A stretch of 61,649 nucleotides of DNA from F23-D06 sp002392325 (GTDB lineage: Bacteria; Bacteroidota; Bacteroidia; Bacteroidales; WCHB1-69), in NCBI GenBank assembly GCA_946624065.1, contig CAMORT010000007.1, positions 1 through 61,649 of the forward strand, in the 5' to 3' direction. Below, in pieces: positions 32,843 to 41,329 of this stretch; within the stretch, counting starts at the first letter, position 1; each line of letters begins with the position of its first letter. The position numbers and the translations under genes were made by a program. The notes beneath the pieces were generated by a model, which did not search any database, was not told the DNA's origin, and was given only the letters and a program-made list of their open reading frames with translations.

Positions 32843-35377
32843 TTATGATTCGAGAATTTGTTTGCTTACAATGACGATTTCCTCTTTCAGCTCGTCATAA
32901 TCCAGATCCACTACAGACCCTTGCGGGAGCGTTTGGTTTAGAATCTCCTCGGCTAACAGGTCTTCCACATTTTTCTGGATGGCGCGCTTGAGCGGGCGTG
33001 CGCCGTAGTTGGCATCCCATCCCGCGTCGGCCAGGTGGTTCTTGGCCTTTTCGGTCACATGGATTTCTATGCCCAAATCGTTCACGCGGCTGATGACTTT
33101 CTTGAGCTCGATGTCGATGATTTTGATGATTTCATCTTTGCCGAGACTGTTGAAATAGATGACATCGTCCACACGGTTGAGGAACTCAGGCGAGAAGTTG
33201 GCTTTGAGGGCTTTCTCTAAAATGCCGTGCTCCACTTTGTTTTGGGCGGCTTTGGTGGCTTCGGTGTTGAATCCTACGCCAGTGCCAAAGTCCTTGAGCT
33301 CGCGGGTGCCTATATTCGAAGTCATGATGAGGATGGTATTCTTGAAATCAACTTTACGGCCCATGCCGTCGGTAAGTTGACCTTCGTCAAACACCTGTAA
33401 GAGAACATTATATACATCATGATGCGCTTTCTCAATTTCATCCAGCAGCACGATAGAATAGGGTTTGCGGCGCACTTTCTCGGTGAGCTGTCCGCCTTCC
33501 TCATAGCCCACATAGCCCGGAGGCGCGCCGATGAGTCTGGATACGGTATGCTTCTCCATGTATTCGCTCATGTCGATACGGATGATAGCGTCTTGAGAAT
33601 CAAATAGATACTCGGCTAACACTTTGGCAAGGTAGGTTTTGCCCACACCGGTTGGACCGAGGAATATGAAGGTTCCGATGGGTTTGTTGGGGTCTTTCAA
33701 ACCTGCGCGATTGCGGCGGATGGCCTTCGCGATTTTGATGATGGCGTCATCCTGCCCGATGACAGTGCCTTTCAGTTCGTCGGCCATGCGCAACAACCGT
33801 TCGCCTTCGTTTTTGGCGATACGCTGTACGGGTACGCCGGTCATCATGGCAATTACCTCTGCCACAGTGTCTTCTGTGACTGTCGGGCGTTGGAGGTCGG
33901 ATTGTGTTTCCCACTCATTCTTCAGTTCGGCCAGTTTGTTTTCCAATTGCTTGATCTGGTCGCGGTAGCCGGCGGCGGCGTTGTATTGCTGCTCTTTGAT
34001 GGCCTCTACTTTCAGTTTTTCGAAATCGGCAATCTCCTTTTCCGCTTCCAGTAATCCTTCAGGCACATGAATGTTTTGGATATGCAGGCGCGCGCCGGCC
34101 TCGTCCAGAGCGTCAATGGCTTTGTCGGGCAGGCACCGGTCGGAAATGTATCGGTTGGAGAGTGTGACACACGCTTTGAGTGCCTCGTCACTGTATCGCA
34201 CCAAGTGGTGGTCCTCGTATTTGTCCTTGATGTTGTTCAGAATGTCAATGGTCTCTTCGGGCGTGGTCGGGTCGAGGATGATTTTCTGGAAGCGGCGTTC
34301 CAAAGCGCCGTCCTTCTCGATATACTCCCGATATTCGTCCAAGGTGGTGGCTCCGATGCATTGGAGTTCACCGCGCGCCAGGGCGGGTTTGAAGAGGTTG
34401 GAGGCGTCCATGCTGCCCGGGGCGTTGCCTGCGCCCACCATCGTGTGCAGCTCGTCAATGAAGAGAATGATGTTCGGATTCTTTTCCAACTCGGTAAGGA
34501 TGGTCTTGACGCGTTCCTCAAACTGTCCGCGGTACTTGGTGCCGGCCACAAGGGAGGCCATGTCCAAACTGACCAAACGCTTGTTCATCAGGGTGCGTGA
34601 CACATGCCCTTGCACGATGTTCATGGCTAAACCCTCGGCCACAGCGGACTTGCCCACGCCGGGCTCTCCGATGAGCACGGGGTTGTTTTTCTTGCGGCGA
34701 CTCAAGATTTGGGCGATGCGCTCCAACTCTTTCTGGCGGCCCACCACAGGATCGAGTTTGCCTTCGGCGGCAAAGCGTGTTAGGTCCTTGCCAAAGCTGT
34801 CCAACATCGGTGTCGCGGAGCCCTTGCCGCCCTCTTTGGAAGCGCGGGCCGAAAACCGTCTGTCCTCGTCTTCGTCGATTTCATCCTCCGGAGCCACGAG
34901 CGACTCGGTGCGCCCGGCACCCATATTGAGTTCCTTCTTCACTTCGGCGGAGAAAGAAGCGTAGGACAACCCTGCCCGTACCAAATACATCTTTACGACA
35001 TTGGATGCGTCGTTGCGTCCGTCGCGCAATACGGCCAATATGAAATGGTATGACTCCACCACATCACTTCTGAACTCTTTGGAGATGAGATATGATAAGC
35101 GTAAAGTATTGTCCGTCTGTGTGTTGAATTTTAAATTGGCGGGATCGACCTCCACCTTGTTCTCGTTATTGTCAATCAGTTCTTCAATCTTCGTACGCAG
35201 CGCATCAATGTCGATACGGTATATGTTCAGGAGATTTTTGGTTGTGCTTTCGTTGGGGTAGCGGAGAATGGCCACTGTGAGATGCTCGATTCCGATGTTC
35301 GGAGAGTGATAGTACGCCGCTATTTTGCCGGATTCCTCCAGCGCGTATTTCATTTCATCTGAGTATTTGATTTCCAT
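32843..35377 (-). CDS. clpC: ClpC-type AAA+ protease ATPase
   Basis: 844 residues, the unfoldase that feeds ClpP. In order: an N-domain with Clp-N repeats (about 1-150), a linker, AAA1 with GEPGVGKSA near 222 and ILFIDELHTMVGAG, a UVR-containing middle region (EAIKEQQYNAAAGYRDQIKQLENKL split by NAAAGY, near 450), and AAA2 with GPTGVGKT near 580, VLLDEIEKAHHDV and the C-terminal arginine-finger region. The short middle domain and UVR motif indicate ClpC and not ClpB. It leads a clpC-kdsC-djlA-like run, with a TACTTTTG promoter 18 bases upstream of the start. Confidence 0.95.
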   Translation of the reverse strand: MEIKYSDEMKYALEESGKIAAYYHSPNIGIEHLTVAILRYPNESTTKNLLNIYRIDIDALRTKIEELIDNNENKVEVDPANLKFNTQTDNTLRLSYLISKEFRSDVVESYHFILAVLRDGRNDASNVVKMYLVRAGLSYASFSAEVKKELNMGAGRTESLVAPEDEIDEDEDRRFSARASKEGGKGSATPMLDSFGKDLTRFAAEGKLDPVVGRQKELERIAQILSRRKKNNPVLIGEPGVGKSAVAEGLAMNIVQGHVSRTLMNKRLVSLDMASLVAGTKYRGQFEERVKTILTELEKNPNIILFIDELHTMVGAGNAPGSMDASNLFKPALARGELQCIGATTLDEYREYIEKDGALERRFQKIILDPTTPEETIDILNNIKDKYEDHHLVRYSDEALKACVTLSNRYISDRCLPDKAIDALDEAGARLHIQNIHVPEGLLEAEKEIADFEKLKVEAIKEQQYNAAAGYRDQIKQLENKLAELKNEWETQSDLQRPTVTEDTVAEVIAMMTGVPVQRIAKNEGERLLRMADELKGTVIGQDDAIIKIAKAIRRNRAGLKDPNKPIGTFIFLGPTGVGKTYLAKVLAEYLFDSQDAIIRIDMSEYMEKHTVSRLIGAPPGYVGYEEGGQLTEKVRRKPYSIVLLDEIEKAHHDVYNVLLQVFDEGQLTDGMGRKVDFKNTILIMTSNIGTRELKDFGTGVGFNTEATKAAQNKVEHGILEKALKANFSPEFLNRVDDVIYFNSLGKDEIIKIIDIELKKVISRVNDLGIEIHVTEKAKNHLADAGWDANYGARPLKRAIQKNVEDLLAEEILNQTLPQGSVVDLDYDELKEEIVIVSKQILES

Positions 35378-35394
35378 CTTTTAAAAAATTTGCG

Positions 35395-35402
35395 CAAAAG
35401 TA
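35395..35402 (-). promoter_or_regulatory. -7 promoter box of clpC
   Basis: TACTTTTG on the minus strand, 18 bases before the clpC start. Confidence 0.7.
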
Positions 35403-35506
35403 CAAAAAATCCGATTTGAAAATACAAGACAGGGGTGATTGTACCGTGTGTCATTATAAAATGTAAAAAATATATGAACAACATGCCAGAATTCCAAAAT
35501 TTTTAG

Positions 35507-35514
35507 TATTTTCG
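35507..35514 (+). promoter_or_regulatory. possible -7 box of gyrA
   Basis: TATTTTCG, one mismatch from TAnnTTTG, 68 bases before the gyrA ATG. The remainder of the 204-base divergent gap shows nothing else. Confidence 0.4.
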
Positions 35515-35581
35515 TGCCTTATTTGTTCAAAAATCAACTATTTAATATACAACAACTTAGACAAAACTAAAAATTGATAAA

Positions 35582-38125
35582 ATGACAGAAGAAGAAACCT
35601 TAGGAGAAAAAATCGTGCAGGTGAACATCGAGAACCAGATGAAGACGGCGTACATCGACTATTCCATGTCCGTCATCGTGTCCCGTGCCCTGCCGGATGT
35701 TCGCGACGGTTTGAAGCCGGTCCAGCGACGCATTATCTATGCGATGTGGGATATGAACATCGTCTCCTCACAACCTTATAAGAAATCCGCCAGAATCGTG
35801 GGTGAGGTGCTCGGTAAGTACCACCCGCACGGCGATACTGCCGTATATGACGCTATGGTGCGTATGGCCCAGCCGTGGTCGCTGCGCTACCCGTTTGTGG
35901 ATGGCCAGGGTAACTTCGGCTCTGTGGATGGCGACAGCCCCGCTGCCATGCGTTACACCGAAGCCCGTCTTCGCAAATCCGCCGAGGATATGGTGGCTGA
36001 CATTGAAAAAGACACGGTGGATATGAGTCTCAACTTCGACGACTCCATACCAGAACCTACTGTGCTGCCCTCCAAGATTCCGAATTTGCTGGTGAACGGC
36101 GCATCCGGTATTGCTGTGGGTATGGCTACCAATATGGCACCCCATAATCTTGGTGAGGTGTGCGACGGCATCTGCGCATACATCGACAACAACGAAATCA
36201 CTATCCCCGAACTCATGCAATACATCAAGGCGCCGGATTTCCCGTCAGGATGTATCATCTATGGCGTTCAGGGTGTGCAAGACGCCTTCAATACCGGCCG
36301 CGGCAGAATCGTGATGCGCGGTCACGCTGAGATTGAAACCGACAAGAACCGCAACCGTATCATTGTCACTTCCCTGCCGTACATGGTGAATCCGTCCGAT
36401 ATGATCAAACATACCGTGGAGTTGGTGAAAGACGACAAGATTGTGGGCATTACCAATGTGGAGAATCTTACGAACAAGCGAAACGGCACCCGTATTGTGT
36501 ACGATCTGCGCAAGGATGTAGTGCCGGAGGTTGTCCTGAACAAACTTTATCAGATGACCGCATTGCAGTCCGCGTTCAGCATCAACAATGTGGCGCTGGT
36601 CAACGGCCGCCCGATGACGCTGAACCTGAAGGATATGATTGCGGAATATGTGAAACACCGCCACAATGTGGTGACCCGTCGCGCCCAGTTTGACCTGAAG
36701 AAAGCGCAGGCCCGTGCCCATATCCTGGAAGGTTTCCTGAAAGCGCTGGATATCATCGATGAGGTAATTGCATTGATTCGCGCGTCCCAAACTGTACAGG
36801 ATGCTCAAAACGGGCTGATGGAGAAATGGGATTTCACCGAGATTCAGGCCAAGGCCATCGTCGAAATGCGTCTGCGCCAGTTGACCGGCTTGGAGCGTGA
36901 GAAACTGCAAAACGAATATGCCGAGTTGGAAAAACTCATCAAATATCTGCAGGATGTATTGGCCGATGTGAACTTGCGTATGGGAATCATCAAGGACGAA
37001 TTGCAGGACATCAAGAACCGTTATGGCGATGCCCGCCGCTCTCCGATTGAGTTCAGCGCATCCGAGTTCCGCGTGGAAGACACCATCGCCGATGAGGAAG
37101 TGGTGATCACCATTTCGCACTTGGGTTACATCAAGCGCACACCGCTGGCGGAATACAAAGTGCAGAACCGCGGCGGCAAGGGCTCACGCGGGGGCAGTTC
37201 CCGCGACGAGGACTTCATCGAACATCTCTACATGGCCACCAATCACAACTATCTGCTCTTCTTTACAGAGAAAGGTAAGTGCTTCTGGCTTCGCGTGTTC
37301 GAGATTCCGGAAGGCGTGAAAACATCCAAAGGCCGCGCCATCCAGAACATTCTGCAAATTGAGGAAGACGACAAGATAGCTTCTATCATCAACCTTACCT
37401 CCGTTACAGATCCGGATTACATTGACAACCACTATGTGGTGCTCTGTACGGAGAAAGGTATCATCAAGAAAACCACCATTGGCGCTTATTCGCACCCGCG
37501 CAAGAAGGGCATCATTGCCATCAATGTGCGTGAGGGCGACCGCCTGATCGCCGCCCGTTTCACCGATGGCAACAGCGACATGATGCTGGCGTTGCATTCA
37601 GGACGCGCTATCCGCTTCAAAGAGAATGAGGAGATGCGCGCTATGGGCCGTACCGCTTCCGGTGTGAAGGGCGTGACACTGGCTGGCCCCGACGACAAGA
37701 TTGTGGGCGTGCTCTGCGTGGACAACCCCGAAAGCCATATTCTCATCGTGTCCGAAGCCGGTTTCGGAAAGCGCTCATTGCTTGAGGATTACCGCATCAC
37801 ACACCGTGGCGGTAAGGGTGTCAGCACCATCAAGATTACTGAGAAAACCGGCAAGCTGATCGCCATGAAGTGCGTGACCGATGAGGATGACCTCATGATT
37901 ATAAACCGTTCCGGTATCGCCATCCGTCTGCATGTGGACGAACTCCGTATTCTCGGTCGTAACACGCAGGGCGTGAAACTGATTGACCTTCGCAAAAACG
38001 ACATTATCGCTGCTGTTTGCGTGGTGCCGCGCCAAGATGACGAGGAAGAGGAAGGGGAAGTTGGTGAAGTTGTGGAAGGTGAAGAATTAAACAATGAGGT
38101 AACTGAAGAGTCTGCTGAAAACTAA
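35582..38125 (+). CDS. gyrA: DNA gyrase subunit A
   Basis: 847 residues; cuts and rejoins DNA with GyrB to introduce negative supercoils. The breakage-reunion domain has SMSVIVSRALPDVRDGLKPVQRR, the quinolone region HPHGDTAVYD (Thr86 and Asp90 at the places of E. coli Ser83 and Asp87) and the catalytic Tyr125 in RYTEARL. The C-terminal beta-pinwheel starts after about residue 500 and carries a GyrA box variant QNRGGKG. The tail (residues 815-847) is very acidic. Two TPR genes follow at 11 and 38 bases, ending at one terminator. Confidence 0.97.
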   Translation: MTEEETLGEKIVQVNIENQMKTAYIDYSMSVIVSRALPDVRDGLKPVQRRIIYAMWDMNIVSSQPYKKSARIVGEVLGKYHPHGDTAVYDAMVRMAQPWSLRYPFVDGQGNFGSVDGDSPAAMRYTEARLRKSAEDMVADIEKDTVDMSLNFDDSIPEPTVLPSKIPNLLVNGASGIAVGMATNMAPHNLGEVCDGICAYIDNNEITIPELMQYIKAPDFPSGCIIYGVQGVQDAFNTGRGRIVMRGHAEIETDKNRNRIIVTSLPYMVNPSDMIKHTVELVKDDKIVGITNVENLTNKRNGTRIVYDLRKDVVPEVVLNKLYQMTALQSAFSINNVALVNGRPMTLNLKDMIAEYVKHRHNVVTRRAQFDLKKAQARAHILEGFLKALDIIDEVIALIRASQTVQDAQNGLMEKWDFTEIQAKAIVEMRLRQLTGLEREKLQNEYAELEKLIKYLQDVLADVNLRMGIIKDELQDIKNRYGDARRSPIEFSASEFRVEDTIADEEVVITISHLGYIKRTPLAEYKVQNRGGKGSRGGSSRDEDFIEHLYMATNHNYLLFFTEKGKCFWLRVFEIPEGVKTSKGRAIQNILQIEEDDKIASIINLTSVTDPDYIDNHYVVLCTEKGIIKKTTIGAYSHPRKKGIIAINVREGDRLIAARFTDGNSDMMLALHSGRAIRFKENEEMRAMGRTASGVKGVTLAGPDDKIVGVLCVDNPESHILIVSEAGFGKRSLLEDYRITHRGGKGVSTIKITEKTGKLIAMKCVTDEDDLMIINRSGIAIRLHVDELRILGRNTQGVKLIDLRKNDIIAAVCVVPRQDDEEEEGEVGEVVEGEELNNEVTEESAEN

Positions 38126-38136
38126 TACCCGATACA

Positions 38137-39324
38137 ATGAAAAGAGTATTCCTGCTAATTCTTGCTGTCGTGAGTGTGGCTTGTGCGGTGGCGCAGAAAC
38201 CGTCATTGAACAAGGCCTACAACTTTTTCTATGACAAGAATTTCGTGAAAGCCAACGAGGCCATTGACTTGTGTCTTCAGGACGAGAAACTCTCCACCAA
38301 GGCGCAGTCCTGGCTTTACAAGGCCAACATTTGCTACTTTCTCGCCAATGAGGAGTATGGTGCCAAGCAGAAGGACACTACCTATCAGATTATCTACCCC
38401 AATACTCCGGTAGAGGCGTATGATGCGTTCAAAAAGGCGAAAGAGATCAACGCCAATGTGGAAGCTATGGACATGCTCTCTCCGAAAGAGGCACTGCCCC
38501 AACTCTATCCGCTGTTGTTGGTGCGTGGCGTTGACCAACTCATTGCGAAGGATTATGCTGGCGCGAAGAGCACACTGGGGAAAAGTATGGAATCATACGA
38601 GATGCAGCAACCGCCTAAATATCCGATGAATGGCGAAATTTATTACTATTACGCCTATACCTTGGAGATGCTTGGTGAGAAAGACAATGCCCGCCCGTAT
38701 TATGAGAAGGCCATTAAGGATGGATCCACCAATTCGTATGTGTATGTGCGCATGATTGAATCCTATAAAGCCGATAATGACCCTCAAAAAGCCAAGAATG
38801 TGTTGGACAATGCCAAGGCGAAACTGCCGGGCGATGTGGGAGTGGCTTTGGCGGAAATAGATTACTATTATTGGCAGGAAGACAGTGTGCAGGCGCGTCA
38901 GTTGCTGAACAGGATTTCCCCTTCAAGCATAAATAGCGCCGATGAACTGGTGAATCTCTCCAATTGCTACATCAAGGAGAAGCGCTATGCGGATGCTATT
39001 GGCTTGTTGGAGAAAGCCAACCGATTGTCTGCTAATAATTTCGTGGTGCTCTATAACTTGGGTGTTTGTGAGTACAGTTTGTCGGAGCAGCTTTTTAACC
39101 AGTATAATAAATTGGCCGTGTTTAATCCTGACGACGCAAAAGCGGTCCAATACAAAGCTGAGTCGGACGAGCATTTGAACAAGTCGGCCGGATATTTTGA
39201 GAAAGCAAGACTCCTGGAACCTCGTGATCTGAACCTGCTCAACACCTTGCGTGCGATTTACGCTCGCCAGCAGTCTCCGAAATACGATGAGATTGACAAT
39301 ATTATAAAAAGCATAAAGAATTAA
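38137..39324 (+). CDS. exported TPR protein
   Basis: 395 residues with a signal peptide (about 1-19, ending ACAVAQ). The remainder is a superhelix of TPR-like helix pairs: QSWLYKANICYFLANEEYG, GEIYYYYAYTLEMLGEKDNARPYYEKAI, VNLSNCYIKEKRYADAIGLLEKA, FVVLYNLGVCEYSL and ARLLEPRDLNLLNTL. Periplasmic or outer-membrane attached by inference. It is paralogous to the next gene of the same length, and both sit behind gyrA. Function unknown; a protein-binding scaffold is most likely. Confidence 0.85.
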   Translation: MKRVFLLILAVVSVACAVAQKPSLNKAYNFFYDKNFVKANEAIDLCLQDEKLSTKAQSWLYKANICYFLANEEYGAKQKDTTYQIIYPNTPVEAYDAFKKAKEINANVEAMDMLSPKEALPQLYPLLLVRGVDQLIAKDYAGAKSTLGKSMESYEMQQPPKYPMNGEIYYYYAYTLEMLGEKDNARPYYEKAIKDGSTNSYVYVRMIESYKADNDPQKAKNVLDNAKAKLPGDVGVALAEIDYYYWQEDSVQARQLLNRISPSSINSADELVNLSNCYIKEKRYADAIGLLEKANRLSANNFVVLYNLGVCEYSLSEQLFNQYNKLAVFNPDDAKAVQYKAESDEHLNKSAGYFEKARLLEPRDLNLLNTLRAIYARQQSPKYDEIDNIIKSIKN

Positions 39325-39362
39325 AAAGAGAATAAATTTATAATCATCAAAAACTTAGAACA

Positions 39363-40550
39363 ATGAAAAAATTAATGCTTGCAATTGTCGGATTAATGAT
39401 GAGCACAGTAGTGTTTTCACAATCCTGCTTGGATGATGTTTGGATGTGCTTGCGTCAAAACCAGGCGCCCAAGGCCAAGAAACTGTTGGAGGGCTGCATG
39501 GCTGCCAATCCGGAAAGCGCTCAAGTTTGGCTTATGAAAGCTAATGTGTATGTCAATCTGTACAATATGGATCAGAAGAAAATCAGCGCAGATCCTAATT
39601 ACACTCCCCGTTATCCGGATGCGTTGCTGACGGCTAATGAGGCGTTCGTGAAGGCGCTGGAATTGGATCCCAAGGTTGAACCTAAGACAGGTATGTTGAG
39701 CGCCATCGGCGGACAGAAGTTGTGCGCTGAGCCGTTCTACAATATGGGTATTCAAGCTGAAGAGAAAGGCGATTATCAGAATGCGGTGAAGTACTTCACG
39801 CTGGCTGCCAAGAACTATGAGTTGGCCAAAGTGAACAACAACGCCGCCGCCGCTTACCTGCAGTTGGCTTTGGCTTATGGCAAACTGAATGACCAGGCCA
39901 ACTACAAGCACATGTTGCAGAAATCCATCGCTTGCGCTCCTGCCGCATATCCTGCTTGCTACACGGAGTTGTATTACATCTATCAAGCCGAGAATGATAC
40001 CGTGAACTGCGGTAAGATTCTGGATAAGGGTTTCGCTGCGCTTCCTGCTGACAAGCATGGCGAATTGGTGGAAGCCCAAATGAACTACTACTCCATGACG
40101 GATCAGAAGGATAAGCTGATGGCCCTTTGCGACACGATGTTGAAGAACAACCCCGGTGACCTGACCACTGTCATCAACTGCGCAAACTACTTGAGCAACT
40201 TCAAGGCATACGACAAGGCCGAGGAAATCCTCACCGAAGCACTGGCCAAGGATCCCAACAACTTCAAGTTGAACAGTCAGATGGCATACCGTTACTTCAT
40301 GGAAGTGGTGGACTATGAGGACCGTATTGAGGCTGCCAAGAATGCAAAGCAATGGGGTGAGATGAATCCCTTGAGAGAAGCTCAGAAGCCGGTTCTGCAA
40401 AAGGCACACGATTGGAGTGACAAGGCCTATAAGATCAACCCGGATGATCGTCAGAACAACATTATGTTGCAACAGTTGAAAGTGAAACTGTTAATCCCCG
40501 TTCCGGAAGATTTGAAAGCGAAGGTGGATTCATACAGACACAAAGAGTAA
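39363..40550 (+). CDS. exported TPR protein, paralogue
   Basis: 395 residues, the same length and layout as the gene before it: a signal peptide (about 1-19, ending VVFSQ), then TPR helices (AQVWLMKANVYVNLYNMD, AEPFYNMGIQAEEKGDYQNAVKYF, AAAYLQLALAYGKL, LTTVINCANYLSNFKAYDKAEEIL). Shared features such as a PRYPDAL/YPNTPVEAY segment and the KALELDPKVE/KAKEINANVE helix point to an old tandem duplication. It ends the gyrA operon; a strong terminator starts 34 bases after its stop. Confidence 0.85.
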   Translation: MKKLMLAIVGLMMSTVVFSQSCLDDVWMCLRQNQAPKAKKLLEGCMAANPESAQVWLMKANVYVNLYNMDQKKISADPNYTPRYPDALLTANEAFVKALELDPKVEPKTGMLSAIGGQKLCAEPFYNMGIQAEEKGDYQNAVKYFTLAAKNYELAKVNNNAAAAYLQLALAYGKLNDQANYKHMLQKSIACAPAAYPACYTELYYIYQAENDTVNCGKILDKGFAALPADKHGELVEAQMNYYSMTDQKDKLMALCDTMLKNNPGDLTTVINCANYLSNFKAYDKAEEILTEALAKDPNNFKLNSQMAYRYFMEVVDYEDRIEAAKNAKQWGEMNPLREAQKPVLQKAHDWSDKAYKINPDDRQNNIMLQQLKVKLLIPVPEDLKAKVDSYRHKE

Positions 40551-40584
40551 CGAGGCCACAATAAACACTATAAATACGAGAAAG

Positions 40585-40621
40585 TTGGCGCTTTGCACTA
40601 CGCAGGGCGCCAATTTTTTTC
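40585..40621 (+). terminator. terminator of the gyrA-TPR operon
   Basis: TTGGCGCTTTGC, loop ACTAC, GCAGGGCGCCAA (12 pairs with two G-T), then eight T. A TATCTTTG box begins two bases after it. Confidence 0.92.
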
Positions 40622-40622
40622 T

Positions 40623-40630
40623 TATCTTTG
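40623..40630 (+). promoter_or_regulatory. -7 promoter box of the structured RNA region
   Basis: TATCTTTG on the plus strand directly after the gyrA-operon terminator. The nearest large gene downstream (HTH) starts 291 bases later, so the transcript has a long non-coding leader or is an RNA gene. Confidence 0.7.
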
Positions 40631-40636
40631 CGCACT

Positions 40637-40905
40637 GTAAAATATCGAAAAACTAATATACATTGACACGAAGTATGATGTAGATTTTTTAATGTAATCA
40701 TATTAATTGAGCCCATGGCTCTTATTCCTAACATAGTAAAATCCGCCAAATTTTATAGCAACAGGAATAGGTGCATGAGTTTGCGTCTTTGGGCGTGGAC
40801 TGTTTCTGTACTTATCAGTTGCAAGGTTCTTGGCGGAGCCTACTATGTTTGATAGGGGATTGAAGGGTCCACGCCTTTCATCTATGAAGTTAGGCTCAGT
40901 TTATA
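40637..40905 (+). ncRNA. candidate pseudoknotted structured RNA
   Basis: By eye the region folds into nested helices: TGAGCC 40708-40713 with GGCTCA 40893-40898; ATTCCTA 40724-40730 with 40853-40860; ACATAGTA 40731-40738 with TACTATGT 40841-40848; TCCGCCAA 40742-40749 with TTGGCGGA 40830-40837; GCAAC 40758-40762 with GTTGC 40818-40822. A loop segment GGCGTGGAC (40792-40800) is the exact complement of GTCCACGCC (40867-40875) outside the main stem, giving a 9-bp pseudoknot. No known family was recognised. It may be a free RNA or the regulatory leader of the HTH gene. Ends are approximate; no terminator is seen after it. Confidence 0.6.
40715..40852 (+). CDS. possible 45-residue small ORF inside the structured RNA
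   Basis: An ATG frame of 45 codons runs through the whole structured segment, ending TGA TAG. The product would have a basic N-terminal part (VKSAKFYSNRNRC) and a hydrophobic C-terminal half (LRLWAWTVSVLISCKVLGG). Bacteroidota rarely use Shine-Dalgarno sites, so translation cannot be judged from the leader. The frame coincides with both arms of the main stem, so its openness may be a by-product of the RNA structure. Confidence 0.25.
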   Translation: MALIPNIVKSAKFYSNRNRCMSLRLWAWTVSVLISCKVLGGAYYV

Positions 40906-40918
40906 AATAACAGTTTAT
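40897..40918 (+). repeat. direct repeat before the HTH gene
   Basis: CAGTTTAT occurs at 40897-40904 and again at 40911-40918, spaced 14 bases, ending 3 bases before the HTH start. It could be an operator pair. Confidence 0.4.
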
Positions 40919-40921
40919 CTC

Positions 40922-41143
40922 ATGGACGAAGAACTTCACATAGGACATGTCATCAAAAACGAATTGAAAAATCAAGGGCGTACTATAACATGGCTTTCCA
41001 AACAACTTGGATATACACGCCAGAATCTTTATAAGATATTTGAGCGTAAGTGGATTTACACGGATCTCTTGTATAAAATCAGCCAAATAATGCACTATGA
41101 TTTTTTCCAACATTACTCTAAAAAACTATACGATTATATGTAA
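40922..41143 (+). CDS. small helix-turn-helix protein
   Basis: A 73-residue protein with an XRE-like helix-turn-helix at about 12-55 (IKNELKNQGRTITWLSKQLG, then YTRQNLYKIFERKWIYTDLLYKIS). Proteins of this size and pattern are common single-domain regulators in Bacteroidota. It stands between the structured RNA and the eight-gene adhesin/kinase operon, in the same direction, so it is a candidate regulator of that operon, with the palindrome over its own stop codon as a possible target. This is inference from position. Confidence 0.75.
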   Translation: MDEELHIGHVIKNELKNQGRTITWLSKQLGYTRQNLYKIFERKWIYTDLLYKISQIMHYDFFQHYSKKLYDYM

Positions 41144-41157
41144 AATACTATTTTACA
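41139..41157. promoter_or_regulatory. palindrome over the HTH gene's stop codon
   Basis: TGTAAAATA, one central C, TATTTTACA: a perfect 9-bp inverted repeat with a 1-base centre, operator-like in size. No T-run follows, so it is not a normal terminator. The gap 41158-41329 holds nothing else certain. Confidence 0.45.
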
Positions 41158-41329
41158 CATTTGTCAACAAATATATGAAATAATTACTGTTGTATAGTTT
41201 ACATTCCTTTCTTTTTGCAGGGAAGTTAATTGTTAATTTTGTAAGTCATTATGTTGTTTTTGAAATCCTGCTGATTATCAGGGTTTTAAAATTTTTTTAT
41301 GCACAATTTGATGTTGAAAAGAAACGCCT

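Noticed and set aside
39417..40472. A 351-codon minus-strand frame opposite the second TPR gene
   Set aside because: Shadow of a well supported TPR gene; no recognisable domain.
40708..40720. GAGCC-CATG-GCTC as a small local hairpin or operator
   Set aside because: The left TGAGCC pairs equally well with GGCTCA at 40893-40898, which fits the larger nested fold, so I did not list it separately.
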